In this document: positions 8,394-18,046 of the stretch, piece by piece
How positions within the stretch are numbered: the first letter of the stretch is position 1
Layout of the letters: every line of letters starts with the position of its first letter
Origin: CAVQCJ01 sp963849365
GTDB taxonomy: Bacteria; Actinomycetota; Actinomycetes; Prado026
NCBI GenBank assembly: GCA_963849365.1
Contig: CAWKHA010000001.1
Coordinates: forward strand, 1-64,000
Direction: 5' to 3'
DNA length: 64,000 bases
Notes under the pieces: generated by a model
Told to the model about the DNA's origin: nothing
Database searches by the model: none
The model's input: the letters and a program-made list of their open reading frames with translations, nothing else
Position numbers and translations under genes: made by a program

Positions 8394-10141
8394 TCGAAGA
8401 GCTCCGGATCCGTGGCCTCGGTGTCATCGACGACGCCGTGCTCGAGCTGGACCCGGGCCTGACCGTGGTCACCGGAGAGACCGGAGCCGGCAAGACCATG
8501 GTGGTGACCGGGCTCGGCCTGCTGCTGGGTGGACGGGCCGACGCCGGTGCGGTCCGTTCCGGGTCGGGCCGTGCCATGGTCGAGGGGCGACTTCGGCTGG
8601 CCGCCGGTTCGCCCGCGGCCGCACGCGCCGAGGACGCCGGAGCCGAGATCGAGGACGGTGAGCTCCTGGTCGCCCGTGCCGTCTCCGCCGAGGGGCGCTC
8701 GCGGGCGTGGCTGGGCGGGCGCGCGGTGCCGGTCGGGGTCCTCGCCGAGCTCGCCGGGGACCTCGTCGCCGTGCACGGGCAGTCCGACCAGCAGGCGCTG
8801 CTCGCGCCGGCTCGACAGCGTGCGGCGCTGGACCGGTACGCCGGTCCGGCCGTGACCGAGCCGCTGGCCGCCTACGCCGAGGACTACCGGCGCCTGCAGG
8901 AGATCGAGGCGGAGCTGGTGGAGATCCGGACCGGCGCGGCCCGGCGCCTCCAGGAGGCCGACCTGCTCCGGTTCGGGCTCGAAGAGGTGGCCGGCGTGGG
9001 CCCGGAAGCCGGTGAGGACGCAGCGCTGGACGCCGAGGCCGGCCGGCTCGCCCACGCGGACGCCCTCCGATCGGCGGCCGAGACGGCGCACGCAGCCCTG
9101 CTCGGCGAGCCGGACTCAGTCGAGGCAGCCGACGCGCTGACCCTGGTGGGATCGGCCCGACGTGCGCTCGAGCAGGTCCGGCAGCACGATGCGGAGCTCG
9201 CGGTCGTGGCCGACCGCCTGGCCGAGATCCTCGCGCTGCTGTCGCAGGCCGGCGCGGACCTCGCGACGTACACGGGCACGGTCGAGGCGGATCCGCTGCG
9301 ACTGGCGACGGTCCAGGAGCGCCGGGCGGCGCTGCGTACCCTGACCCGCAAGTACGGGCCGGAGCTGGCCGACGTGCTCGCGTGGGCCAAGGAGTCGGCC
9401 GTGCGACTCGAGCTCCTGGACCGCGACGACGAACGCCTCGCCGAGCTCACCACCGAGCGAGGGGATCTGCGGGCCCGCCTCGCCGACCTCGCCGCCCAGG
9501 TCTCGGCGGAGCGCTCGGCTGCCGCGGAACGGTTCGCGGGCGCGGTGACCGCCGAGCTCGCCGATCTCGCCATGGCCGACGCGCAGGTGTCCGTGGCGGT
9601 GGAGCAGAGCGACGACCCGGCCGGCCTGCAGCCGCGCACCGCCGCCAGCCACGGACGCCGGCTCCGCTTCGGCCCCCAGGGGGTGGACGACGTCGAGCTG
9701 CTGCTCGCCCCGCACCGCGGTGCTCCGGCCCGGACGCTGGTCCGCGGCGCGTCCGGCGGTGAGCTGTCCCGGGTCATGCTGGCCGTGGAGGTGGTGTTCG
9801 CGGGGGCGGACCCGGTCCCGACGCTGGTCTTCGACGAGGTCGATGCGGGCGTCGGCGGGCGGGCGGCGGTCGAGGTGGGCCTGCGGCTGGCCCGGCTGGC
9901 CCGGATCGCCCAGGTGCTCGTCGTCACGCACCTGCCGCAGGTGGCCGCCTTCGCCGACCGTCACCTGCTGGTCGAGAAGGCCTCGGACGGCGCCGTGACC
10001 CGTTCCGGCGTCACCAGGCTGGACGGGGCCGGCCGGGTCGCCGAGCTGACCCGGATGCTCGCCGGGCTGGAGGGCTCGCAGTCGGGCCGCGCGCACGCCG
10101 AGGAGCTGCTCGAGGCCGCCGCGGTCGCCAAGAGGGGATGA
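8390..10141 (+). CDS. recN: DNA repair protein RecN
   Basis: A 583-aa SMC-like ATPase of double-strand-break repair. Walker A GETGAGKT is at residues 29-36. A long central coiled coil of Leu/Ala/Glu/Arg heptads follows, then the ABC signature (GASGGELSRVMLA) and Walker B (TLVFDEVDAGVGG) near the C-terminus. The start is GTG 8390, overlapping nadK. Full length with no damage visible. Confidence 0.95.
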   Translation: MIEELRIRGLGVIDDAVLELDPGLTVVTGETGAGKTMVVTGLGLLLGGRADAGAVRSGSGRAMVEGRLRLAAGSPAAARAEDAGAEIEDGELLVARAVSAEGRSRAWLGGRAVPVGVLAELAGDLVAVHGQSDQQALLAPARQRAALDRYAGPAVTEPLAAYAEDYRRLQEIEAELVEIRTGAARRLQEADLLRFGLEEVAGVGPEAGEDAALDAEAGRLAHADALRSAAETAHAALLGEPDSVEAADALTLVGSARRALEQVRQHDAELAVVADRLAEILALLSQAGADLATYTGTVEADPLRLATVQERRAALRTLTRKYGPELADVLAWAKESAVRLELLDRDDERLAELTTERGDLRARLADLAAQVSAERSAAAERFAGAVTAELADLAMADAQVSVAVEQSDDPAGLQPRTAASHGRRLRFGPQGVDDVELLLAPHRGAPARTLVRGASGGELSRVMLAVEVVFAGADPVPTLVFDEVDAGVGGRAAVEVGLRLARLARIAQVLVVTHLPQVAAFADRHLLVEKASDGAVTRSGVTRLDGAGRVAELTRMLAGLEGSQSGRAHAEELLEAAAVAKRG

Positions 10142-10214
10142 GACAGCAGGTCCGGCCCGGCGGCGACGCGTGTCGCTGCCGTGACCGGTGTGCCGTGCGG
10201 GGCAGCATCGACGG

Positions 10215-11321
10215 GTGAGGCTCAAGCGACATCCGGTGGAGCCGGCGCTGCCCGGTGTCCAGGGCGTGGCCAGGCCGGTACGTCCGGGCGCCGGCGATGC
10301 CACCCAGGCGACCCGGGCGCTGGCTCGCCGGGTCGCCCCGGGCGATGTGGCGGTGCTGGACCATCTCGACCTGGACCGGGTGTCCGCCGAGGCCCTTGTC
10401 GCGGCCCACCCGGCTGCGGTGGTCAACGTCCGGCCGAGCCTGTCCGGCCGGCACCCGGCGCGTGGCGCTGAGGTGCTGCTGGCGGCCGGGATCCCGGTGG
10501 TCGACGCCACCGGAACGGGGCTGCTGTCCGAGGTCCATGACGGTTCCAGCGTCCGCGTGCACGAAGGCCACGTGTACGCCGGCGAGCGGCTGCTGGGGAC
10601 CGGGACGGTGCAGACGGCCGAGTCGGTCCGCGCCGGACAGGAGCTCGCGCGCAGCGGCATGAACGCGCGGCTGGAGGCGGTCGGAGCCGACGCCGCCCAG
10701 TTCCTCGGCAGCCACGAGGCGCTCCTGCTGGACGGGCTCGGGCTCCCGCAGGTGCAGCTGAGGTTCGCCGGCCGGACGGTGCTCGTGGTCGGACCCGGGG
10801 ACCGTGCCGCGGCCCAGGCCCGGGCGCTGCGTCGCTGGGTCCGCGACCTCCGTCCGCTGGTGGTCGCCGCGGACGACGGGACCGCCGGCGCTCTCGCCGC
10901 CGGACTGCGACCGGACCTGGTGGTCGGCGACCTGCCGAGCCCGGCCCCCCGTGGCCTGGTGCGAGCCGAGCACGTCCCGGTCGAAGCCGTCCCCGAAGGC
11001 CTGTCGGCCACCGACCTGGCCGTGGTCCTGGCCACCGACGGCGATGCGGCACTGGTCGTCGTGACCGGCTCGCCCGTCTCGTTCGACGAGATGCTCGACC
11101 GGGAGCGGGCCAGCGCGGCGGCGCTGCTGGCCGTACGGCTGCGGGGCGGCGAGCGAGTGGTGGACGCCCCCGCCGTGCTCGCGCTGCGGCAGTCCACGGT
11201 GGGCGTATGGGCGGTCGTGGCGCTGCTCGCCGGTGGAGCCGCGGCGCTGGCAGCGGCGTTCGCGGCCGTCCCCGGCGGCACCGACATGCTGCAGCGGCTC
11301 AGGGACGCTCTCCCGTGGTGA
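10215..11321 (+). CDS. steA: SteA-type cytokinetic ring protein
   Basis: A 368-aa protein matching the actinobacterial SteA family (Rv1697). It has a thiamin-pyrophosphokinase-like core around TVLVVGPGD and PDLVVGDLP, and a C-terminal hydrophobic segment (about residues 330-350) anchoring it to the membrane. In Corynebacterium SteA works with the SteB/MctB-like partner at the septum. GTG 10215 is the first plausible start 73 bp after recN. It overlaps the next gene by 4 bp, supporting a functional pair. Confidence 0.87.
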   Translation: MRLKRHPVEPALPGVQGVARPVRPGAGDATQATRALARRVAPGDVAVLDHLDLDRVSAEALVAAHPAAVVNVRPSLSGRHPARGAEVLLAAGIPVVDATGTGLLSEVHDGSSVRVHEGHVYAGERLLGTGTVQTAESVRAGQELARSGMNARLEAVGADAAQFLGSHEALLLDGLGLPQVQLRFAGRTVLVVGPGDRAAAQARALRRWVRDLRPLVVAADDGTAGALAAGLRPDLVVGDLPSPAPRGLVRAEHVPVEAVPEGLSATDLAVVLATDGDAALVVVTGSPVSFDEMLDRERASAAALLAVRLRGGERVVDAPAVLALRQSTVGVWAVVALLAGGAAALAAAFAAVPGGTDMLQRLRDALPW

Positions 11322-12226
11322 GCTTCCGGTACCACCTGGTGTCGCTGTCGGCCGTGCTGATGGCCCTCGCGGCCGGCGTGGTCCTCGGCGCCGGGCCGCT
11401 GGCCGACGCTGTGAGCACCGCCGTCGGACCGGCGCCGTCCGCGTCGGCGCAGGCGGGGTCGTCCGCACAGGCCGCCGCCCTGGCCCAGCTCCAGTCGACG
11501 GCGCGGTACGACGACGCCGTCCTGGCGGCGGGGGCGACCAAGATCGTGCGCGGTTCCCTGAACGGGACCAGGGTCGTGCTCGTGGTCGCCGCCGGCGCCC
11601 CGGCCGACACGGTCGCGGCGACCGCGTCGCTGCTGCAGTCGGCGGGCGCCACCGTCACCGGCCAGGTTCAGCTCACCGCAGCCTGGACCGACGCCGCGCA
11701 GTCGACGGTCCTCACCGGGATCACCGACCAGCTGGTCCCTGCCGACACCAAGGAGGGCGACGGGACCCCGGCCGGGAACGCCGCCGCGGCGCTGGCGGCC
11801 GCCGTGCTGGCGACCAAGGCCGCCGACGTGGGCCAGACGTCCGACTCGTCCACGGCCCTGCTGGCCGGACTCCAGCAGGGCGGCTTCGTGACAGTGAAGG
11901 GCACGCCGGCGCAGGCCGCCGCGCTCGCCGTTCTGGTCGGTCCGCCCGGAGCCCGCAACGGTGCGGCGCTCGTGCCGCTGGCCCGGGCCCTGGCCGCCGC
12001 CGGCTCCGGTTCGGTGACCGCGGCGCCGCGGGGGTCGGCAGCACCCGGTGGACTCGTCGCGGCGATCCGCAGTGACGCCGTGGCCCGCGCGGCCGTGTCG
12101 ACGGTCGACTGCGTCGATCTGGCCGCCGGGAGGGTGGCGGCGGTGCTCGCCCTGGCCAGGGACCGTGCCGGGCGGCACGGCCAGTACGGCATCGGCCCGG
12201 GAGCCGACGCGCCGCTGCCCGGCTGA
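11318..12226 (+). CDS. mctB: MctB/SteB-family membrane-anchored protein
   Basis: A 302-aa protein with an N-terminal transmembrane helix (VSLSAVLMALAAGVVLGAG) and an Ala-rich extracytoplasmic domain. Family: Rv1698/MctB, reported as a copper-resistance outer-membrane channel in mycobacteria and as SteB in corynebacteria. Without a mycolate outer membrane the septal role with SteA may fit better (inference). GTG 11318 is chosen over GTG 11315 because it overlaps the steA stop as GTGA. A small GC hairpin at 12235-12249 follows. Confidence 0.83.
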   Translation: MSFRYHLVSLSAVLMALAAGVVLGAGPLADAVSTAVGPAPSASAQAGSSAQAAALAQLQSTARYDDAVLAAGATKIVRGSLNGTRVVLVVAAGAPADTVAATASLLQSAGATVTGQVQLTAAWTDAAQSTVLTGITDQLVPADTKEGDGTPAGNAAAALAAAVLATKAADVGQTSDSSTALLAGLQQGGFVTVKGTPAQAAALAVLVGPPGARNGAALVPLARALAAAGSGSVTAAPRGSAAPGGLVAAIRSDAVARAAVSTVDCVDLAAGRVAAVLALARDRAGRHGQYGIGPGADAPLPG

Positions 12227-12366
12227 GCGGTCCGGCGGGGCTGCCCCGCGCTGTTACTCTGGTGGTCCGTGGGTGGTCGACCCAGCGGAGCACTCGTGCA
12301 GGGCATCCCGGTGAGTCGGACCACACGCTCGACCAGTTCGACTCAGTAGCGACCACGGGAGCCCAT

Positions 12367-14040
12367 GTGGCAGCGCCGCAGACCACCAAGCATCTGTTCG
12401 TGACCGGCGGCGTCGCCTCGTCGCTGGGCAAGGGCCTGACGGCCAGCAGCCTGGGGAACCTGCTCAAGGCCCGCGGGCTGCGCGTCACCATGCAGAAGCT
12501 CGACCCGTATCTCAACGTCGACCCCGGCACGATGAACCCGTTCCAGCACGGCGAGGTGTTCGTCACCGACGACGGCGCGGAGACCGACCTGGACATCGGC
12601 CACTACGAGCGGTTCCTCGACCGCGAGCTCGACGCCACGGCCAACGTCACGACCGGTCAGGTGTACTCGACCGTCATCGCCAAAGAGCGCCGCGGCGAGT
12701 ACCTCGGCGACACGGTGCAGGTGATCCCGCACATCACCAACGAGATCAAGGCACGGATGCGCGCGATGGACGGCCCCGACGTGGACGTGGTCATCACCGA
12801 GATCGGCGGCACCGTCGGCGACATCGAGTCGCTGCCGTTCCTGGAGGCCGCCCGCCAGGTGCGCCACGACGTGGGCCGCGACCAGGTGTTCTTCCTGCAT
12901 GTCTCGCTGCTGCCGTACATCGGACCGTCCGGCGAGCTGAAGACCAAGCCGACGCAGCACTCGGTGGCCGCGCTGCGCAGCATCGGCATCCAGCCGGACG
13001 CGCTGGTCCTGCGGGCGGACCGGCCGGTGCCGTCAGGCATCAAGCGCAAGATCAGCCTCATGTGCGACGTGGACGACGAGGCCGTGGTGGCCGCAGTCGA
13101 CGCGCCGTCGATCTACGACATACCGAAGGTCCTGCACTCCGAAGGCCTCGACGCGTATGTCGTGCGCCGGCTCGGCCTGCCGTTCCGGGACGTCGACTGG
13201 ACCGACTGGGACGAGCTGCTCCGACGGGTTCACCGCCCCGCGCACGAAGTGACGGTGGCCCTCGTCGGCAAGTACGTGGACCTGCCCGACGCGTACCTCT
13301 CGGTCACCGAGGCGCTGCGTGCGGGCGGGTTCGCCTGCGACGCGCGCGTGAACATCCGCTGGGTGGCCTCGGACGAGTGCGCGACGCCCGAGGGTGCCGC
13401 GGCTCAGCTGTCGGACGTCGACGGGGTCTGCGTGCCGGGTGGTTTCGGCGTACGCGGGATCGAGGGCAAGCTCGGCGCCCTGACGTACGCCCGCGAGCAC
13501 CGCATCCCGACCCTGGGCCTGTGCCTGGGCCTGCAGTGCATGGTGATCGAGCACGCGCGCAACGTCGCCGGCATGGAGGGAGCCAACTCCGCCGAGTTCG
13601 ACCCGCAGACGCCGTACCCGGTCATCGCCACGATGGCGGACCAGCGCGACGTCGTGGCGGGCGAGCGGGACATGGGCGGCACCATGCGCCTGGGGCTGTA
13701 CCCCGCCGTGCTGGCCGAGGGCTCGCTGGTGCGCGAGGTCTACGGGCAGGGCTACGTGGACGAGCGGCACCGGCACAGGTACGAGGTCAACAACGCCTAC
13801 CGCGAGCACCTGGAAGGGAACGGGCTCATCTTCTCGGGGACCTCGCCCGACGGCCACCTCGTCGAGTACGTCGAGCTGCCCCGCGACGTGCACCCGTACT
13901 ACGTCGGCACCCAGGCGCACCCGGAGTTGCGGTCGCGACCGACCCGCGCCCACCCCCTGTTCAGCGGGCTGGTGCGCGCGGCACTGGACCGCTCCGCCGG
14001 ACACTCGGTCGTGCTGCCCGACACGGTGCCGGCGAGTTGA
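12367..14040 (+). CDS. pyrG: CTP synthase
   Basis: A 557-aa enzyme making CTP from UTP, ATP and glutamine. The synthetase half begins with FVTGGVASSLGKG (P-loop). The class I glutaminase half has VCVPGGFGVRG and the nucleophile elbow GLCLGLQC. The GTG at 12367 gives the usual N-terminus; ATG 12365 is out of frame. A candidate -10 TACTCT lies at 12255-12260, leaving a leader of about 100 nt. The stop overlaps the NUDIX TTG start. Confidence 0.95.
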   Translation: MAAPQTTKHLFVTGGVASSLGKGLTASSLGNLLKARGLRVTMQKLDPYLNVDPGTMNPFQHGEVFVTDDGAETDLDIGHYERFLDRELDATANVTTGQVYSTVIAKERRGEYLGDTVQVIPHITNEIKARMRAMDGPDVDVVITEIGGTVGDIESLPFLEAARQVRHDVGRDQVFFLHVSLLPYIGPSGELKTKPTQHSVAALRSIGIQPDALVLRADRPVPSGIKRKISLMCDVDDEAVVAAVDAPSIYDIPKVLHSEGLDAYVVRRLGLPFRDVDWTDWDELLRRVHRPAHEVTVALVGKYVDLPDAYLSVTEALRAGGFACDARVNIRWVASDECATPEGAAAQLSDVDGVCVPGGFGVRGIEGKLGALTYAREHRIPTLGLCLGLQCMVIEHARNVAGMEGANSAEFDPQTPYPVIATMADQRDVVAGERDMGGTMRLGLYPAVLAEGSLVREVYGQGYVDERHRHRYEVNNAYREHLEGNGLIFSGTSPDGHLVEYVELPRDVHPYYVGTQAHPELRSRPTRAHPLFSGLVRAALDRSAGHSVVLPDTVPAS

Positions 14041-14672
14041 CGGTCGCCGACCTGCCGGGCGGGCACCCGGTCGCGGCCAGCGAGCCGGTGTTCCATGGCC
14101 GGGTCTGGGACGTCGTCACCGACGCGGTCGTGCTGCCCGCTGGGGAGCAGGTCGTCCGCGACGTCGTCCTGCATCCCTCGGCCGTCGCGGTGCTCGCGCT
14201 GGACGCGGACGACCGAGTCCTCGTCGTGCACCAGTACCGGCACGCGGCTCGGGCCACCTTGTGGGAGCTGCCGGCCGGGCTGCTGGACGTCTCGGGCGAG
14301 GACCCGCTCGCCGCGGCTGGGCGCGAGCTGTGGGAGGAGACGCACCACGAGGCCGGTCGGTGGGCCGTGCTCGTGGACTTCATGTCGTCGCCGGGGTTCT
14401 GCGACGAGGCGATCCGGATCTTCCTCGTGCGCGACGTCCGACCATCGACCGGTGTCCAGCACGCGCGGCACGGCGAGGAGCGCGACATGCCGGTGGCATG
14501 GGTCCCGCTGGACGACCTGTGCGGGGCCGTGCTCGGCGGCAACCTCCACAACCCGACGCTCGTCGTCGGTGTGCTCGCCGCGGCGGCTGCCCGGGCCGGT
14601 GGCTGGGCGGCGCTGCGGCCCGCCGACGCGCCCTGGGTGCTCGGTCCGCGCGCGATGCGCGGCTCCGCCTGA
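14037..14672 (+). CDS. NUDIX hydrolase, ADP-ribose pyrophosphatase type
   Basis: A 211-aa NUDIX protein like Rv1700. The box reads GLLDVSGE-x7-GRELWEET and is one residue longer in its first half than the textbook motif, as in mycobacterial ADP-ribose pyrophosphatases. An HQYRHA segment precedes it. Likely reaction: ADP-ribose to AMP and ribose-5-phosphate. The start is TTG 14037, overlapping the pyrG stop as TTGA; no better start exists before the conserved core. Confidence 0.85.
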   Translation: MTVADLPGGHPVAASEPVFHGRVWDVVTDAVVLPAGEQVVRDVVLHPSAVAVLALDADDRVLVVHQYRHAARATLWELPAGLLDVSGEDPLAAAGRELWEETHHEAGRWAVLVDFMSSPGFCDEAIRIFLVRDVRPSTGVQHARHGEERDMPVAWVPLDDLCGAVLGGNLHNPTLVVGVLAAAAARAGGWAALRPADAPWVLGPRAMRGSA

Positions 14673-14677
14673 GGGCA

Positions 14678-14698
14678 CCCTCCGGGTCACCCGGAGGG
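14678..14698 (+). terminator. Perfect hairpin after the NUDIX gene
   Basis: A 9-bp perfect GC stem (14678-14686 with 14690-14698) and a 3-nt loop, 5 bp after the stop. There is no T-tract, as is usual for high-GC actinobacterial terminators. Confidence 0.6.
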
Positions 14699-14866
14699 CG
14701 ACGCGTCAGGCTTGTACACACCGTCGCGCAGGGCTGGCAGGACCTGACGAGGTGTCAGGGTCACCGTGGGGTGCGTTGTCCTAGAGTGAGCCCGCCCCCA
14801 GGGGTGCGGTTCCTTGTGCCGACGACGAGGTCGGCTCCGCTTCGTACAAGAGGGACGTGCATCGAC

Positions 14867-15982
14867 GTGAAGGTCGGCATCCCGAGTGAGGTCAAGAACC
14901 ACGAGTACCGGGTGGCGATCACCCCGGCGGGGGTCCACGAGCTCACCCGCAACGGCCACGAGGTGTTCGTCGAGAGCGACGCCGGCGTCGGCTCGTCGAT
15001 CGACAACCAGGAGTACGTCGCGGCTGGCGCCAAGATCCTCCCGACGGCCGACGACGTGTGGGGGACCGGCGACCTGATCCTGAAGGTCAAGGAGCCGATC
15101 GCCGACGAGTACGGCCGCATGCGGGAGGGGCAGACGCTCTTCACCTACCTGCACCTGGCCGCGTCCAAGGCCTGCACGGATGCTCTGCTCGAGCGCGGCG
15201 TGACCGCCATCGCCTACGAGACGGTCGAGCTCCCCGACCGGTCGCTTCCGCTGCTCGCACCGATGTCCGAGGTCGCCGGGCGGATGGCCCCGCAGGTCGG
15301 CGCGGCGACCCTGCAGCGGGCCAACGGCGGGCGCGGGGTCCTCATGGGCGGGGTGTCCGGGGTGTACGCGGCCAAGGTCGTCGTCATCGGCGCCGGGGTC
15401 TCCGGCATGAACGCCGCCGCGATCGCGCTGGGCATGCAGGCCGAGGTGCTGCTGCTCGACCGCAACATCGCCAGGCTGCGGCAGGCCGACGCCATCTACC
15501 AGGGCCACATGCAGACCGTCGCGTCGAACGCGTACGAGATCGAGCGTGCGGTGCTGGACGCGGACCTGGTCATCGGCGCGGTCCTCGTGCCCGGCGCCAA
15601 GGCGCCCACCCTGGTCTCCAACGAGCTGGTCTCGCGGATGAAGCAGGGTTCGGTCCTCGTCGACATCTCCATCGACCAGGGCGGCTGTTTCGAGGACTCG
15701 CACCCGACGACGCACGCCGAACCGACGTACAAGGTGCACGAGTCGGTCTTCTACTGCGTCGCCAACATGCCGGGCGCCGTCCCGCACACGTCGACCTACG
15801 CGCTCACCAACGTGACGCTGCCCTACGCCGTCGAGCTGGCCAACAAGGGCTGGCGGCACGCGGCCCGCGACGACCGGGCGCTCGCGCTGGGGCTCAACAC
15901 CCACGAGGGCCGGGTGGTCTACGGCGCCGTGGCCGACGCCTTCGGCTACCCGGTGCTCAGCCTGGACGAGGTGCTCGCCTGA
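14867..15982 (+). CDS. ald: Alanine dehydrogenase
   Basis: A 371-aa NAD-dependent enzyme interconverting alanine with pyruvate and ammonia. The catalytic lysine is in LKVKEPI, the histidine in FTYLHLAAS, and the Rossmann loop is GAGVSGMNAAAIA; length is typical. GTG 14867 gives the canonical N-terminus of the family, and AGAGGG lies 12 nt upstream. A candidate -10 TAGAGT at 14782-14787 would give a leader of about 75 nt. Confidence 0.94.
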   Translation: MKVGIPSEVKNHEYRVAITPAGVHELTRNGHEVFVESDAGVGSSIDNQEYVAAGAKILPTADDVWGTGDLILKVKEPIADEYGRMREGQTLFTYLHLAASKACTDALLERGVTAIAYETVELPDRSLPLLAPMSEVAGRMAPQVGAATLQRANGGRGVLMGGVSGVYAAKVVVIGAGVSGMNAAAIALGMQAEVLLLDRNIARLRQADAIYQGHMQTVASNAYEIERAVLDADLVIGAVLVPGAKAPTLVSNELVSRMKQGSVLVDISIDQGGCFEDSHPTTHAEPTYKVHESVFYCVANMPGAVPHTSTYALTNVTLPYAVELANKGWRHAARDDRALALGLNTHEGRVVYGAVADAFGYPVLSLDEVLA

Positions 15983-16001
15983 GCTGACCACAGCGGTGGG
16001 C

Positions 16002-16007
16002 TAGCCT
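16002..16007 (+). promoter_or_regulatory. Leaderless promoter -10 of xerD
   Basis: TAGCCT, then 7 nt, then ATG 16015. Predicted transcription start coincides with the start codon. Confidence 0.5.
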
Positions 16008-16014
16008 GAGCGTT

Positions 16015-16980
16015 ATGTCAGGTGAGCAGCCGGCCCCCGCTGCGGCCGGCGGGGTCAGCGCCCTGGGTCGGGCGGTCGACTCCTACCTGGACCACCTGAC
16101 CGTCGAGCGGGGGGTGGCGAAGAACACCGCCCTGTCGTACCGACGGGATCTCGGCCGGTACGTGCTGTGGTGCACTGCACGCGGCCTGGGGGACGTGGAC
16201 GCGGTGACGGAGGCCGACGTCGGGGCGTTCCTGGCCGCCCTGCGGTCGGGAGACGCCGAGCACCCTCCGCTGTCCGCGTCCTCTGCCGCCAGGACGGTCG
16301 TCGCGGTGCGCGGCTTCCACCGCTTCGCTCTCCGCGAGGGGCTGTCCAGCGGTGATCCCGCACACGAGGTGCGCCCGCCGCAGCCGCCCCGTCGGCTGCC
16401 CAAGGCGATCGGGGTCGCCGAGGTCGAGCGGCTGCTGGAAGCGGCCGGCGCGGACGACGGCGTGACGGGTCTGCGGGACAGGGCCCTGCTCGAGGTCCTG
16501 TACGGCTGCGGAGCCCGCATCTCCGAAGCCGTGGGCCTCGATCTGGACGACATCGATCTGGAGCGGGGTGCCGTGCTCCTGCGCGGCAAGGGGGGTAAGG
16601 AGCGGATGGTCCCGCTGGGCTCCTACGCCCGGGCCGCGGTGGACGCCTACCTGGTGCGGTCCCGGCCGGCGCTGGTGGCCGCCGGCGGGGGGACGGCGGC
16701 GCTGTTCTTGAACCGGCGCGGCGGCCGACTGAGCCGGCAGAGTGCCTGGACGGTCCTGCGGGCGGCCGCCGTCCGTGCGGGCCTCACCACGGACCACCTG
16801 TCCCCGCACACCTTGCGGCACTCCTTCGCCACCCACCTCCTGGACGGGGGAGCGGACGTCCGCGTGGTCCAGGAGCTGCTGGGGCACGCCTCCGTGACCA
16901 CGACGCAGGTGTACACGCTCATCACGGTGGACAAGCTGCGTGAGGTCTACGCAGCTGCCCACCCGCGCGCCCTGGTCTGA
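16015..16980 (+). CDS. xerD: Tyrosine recombinase XerD
   Basis: A 321-aa recombinase resolving chromosome dimers at dif with XerC. It has an N-terminal SAM-like core-binding domain (to about residue 115). The catalytic set is complete: Arg in GCGARISE, Lys in GKGGKER, HxxR in HTLRHSF, His in LLGHASV and nucleophile Tyr in QVYTLI. It sits upstream of parA and scpAB, as Rv1701 does in M. tuberculosis. Confidence 0.92.
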   Translation: MSGEQPAPAAAGGVSALGRAVDSYLDHLTVERGVAKNTALSYRRDLGRYVLWCTARGLGDVDAVTEADVGAFLAALRSGDAEHPPLSASSAARTVVAVRGFHRFALREGLSSGDPAHEVRPPQPPRRLPKAIGVAEVERLLEAAGADDGVTGLRDRALLEVLYGCGARISEAVGLDLDDIDLERGAVLLRGKGGKERMVPLGSYARAAVDAYLVRSRPALVAAGGGTAALFLNRRGGRLSRQSAWTVLRAAAVRAGLTTDHLSPHTLRHSFATHLLDGGADVRVVQELLGHASVTTTQVYTLITVDKLREVYAAAHPRALV

Positions 16981-17080
16981 GCTGCCTCGCGGGTTCGGGC
17001 GCCTTGCCCCATTCCGGTCCCACGCCTAGAGTCCAGCCCTTATGGTTTGACGATCGGTCGCCAGAAGGGTCTAACGGCTT

Positions 17081-18046
17081 GTGAATATGTCGACAAATGT
17101 CGGGCCAGACGAAGGTGCGGAGCCCGAGGGCGCCGTTCACGCTCAGCCCCCGCAGGACACGGGTCGGGCCGCACAGGAGGTCGAGGCGGCCCTGGTCCGT
17201 GCGGGCGCGATGGCCGCGCACCTGGGCCCGACGGGACGTCCGTTGCCGGAGCTGCCCGAGCCCGCGCCGTTGGCGGAGCACGGGCCGGCCCACGTCATGG
17301 CCATGTGCAACCAGAAGGGCGGCGTCGGCAAGACGACGTCCACCATCAACCTCGGCGCGGCGATCGCCGAGCTCGGTCGCCGGGTGCTGCTGGTCGACTT
17401 CGACCCGCAGGGGGCGCTCTCGGTCGGGCTCGGGGTCAACCCGCACGAGCTCGACCGCACTGTCTACAACCTGGTCATGGAGCGGGACGTGACCGTCGAC
17501 GACGTCCTGCTCAAGACCAATGTCCCGGGCCTGGACCTGCTGCCCAGCAACATCGACCTGTCCGCAGCGGAGGTGCAGCTGGTCGGCGAGGTGGCCCGCG
17601 AGCAAACGCTGGGCCGCGTCCTGGGGCCGGTGCTGCCCGACTACGACTTCGTGATCATCGACTGTCAGCCGTCGCTCGGACTGCTCACCGTCAACGCGCT
17701 GACGGCCGCCGACGGGGTGATGATCCCGCTCGAGTGCGAGTTCTTCGCCCTGCGCGGCGTCGCGCTGCTCATGGACACCATCCAAAAGGTGCAAGAACGG
17801 CTTAACCCTGAACTTGAACTTGAGGGTATTCTCGCCACGATGTACGACGCCCGGACGCTGCACGGGCGTGAGGTGCTCTCGCGGGTGGTCGAGGCCTTCG
17901 GGGACCGCGTCTTCCACACAGTGATCAACCGGACGGTGCGGTTCCCGGAGACCACGGTGGCCGGCGAACCCATCACGACGTATGCGCCGAGCTCAGCCGG
18001 GGCTGCTGCGTACCGACAGCTCGCGAAAGAGGTCCTGGCCCGATGA
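17081..18046 (+). CDS. parA: ParA/Soj-family ATPase with N-terminal extension
   Basis: A 321-aa P-loop ATPase. The deviant Walker A KGGVGKTT is at residues 79-86, with VDFDPQG and IIDCQPS after it. About 70 residues of disordered Ala/Pro/Gly-rich sequence precede the domain. This is the scp-linked parA (Rv1708 type), not the ori-linked one: no parB lies beside it, only a ribbon-helix-helix-like gene overlapping by 4 bp. GTG 17081 is used; ATG 17087 is an alternative. A -10 TAGAGT lies at 17027-17032. Residues around 17.78-17.83 kb use AT-richer codons than the rest. Confidence 0.9.
   Translation: MNMSTNVGPDEGAEPEGAVHAQPPQDTGRAAQEVEAALVRAGAMAAHLGPTGRPLPELPEPAPLAEHGPAHVMAMCNQKGGVGKTTSTINLGAAIAELGRRVLLVDFDPQGALSVGLGVNPHELDRTVYNLVMERDVTVDDVLLKTNVPGLDLLPSNIDLSAAEVQLVGEVAREQTLGRVLGPVLPDYDFVIIDCQPSLGLLTVNALTAADGVMIPLECEFFALRGVALLMDTIQKVQERLNPELELEGILATMYDARTLHGREVLSRVVEAFGDRVFHTVINRTVRFPETTVAGEPITTYAPSSAGAAAYRQLAKEVLAR

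Noticed and set aside
9116..12178. 1020-codon open frame on the minus strand
   Set aside because: Antisense shadow of recN-steA-mctB caused by GC-rich third positions; the sequence is Arg/Gly/Ala-rich without domains.
12235..12366. CTP-sensing attenuator upstream of pyrG
   Set aside because: There is only a small GC hairpin next to the mctB stop and no T-tract terminator or GGGC initiation region that I can tie to the start.
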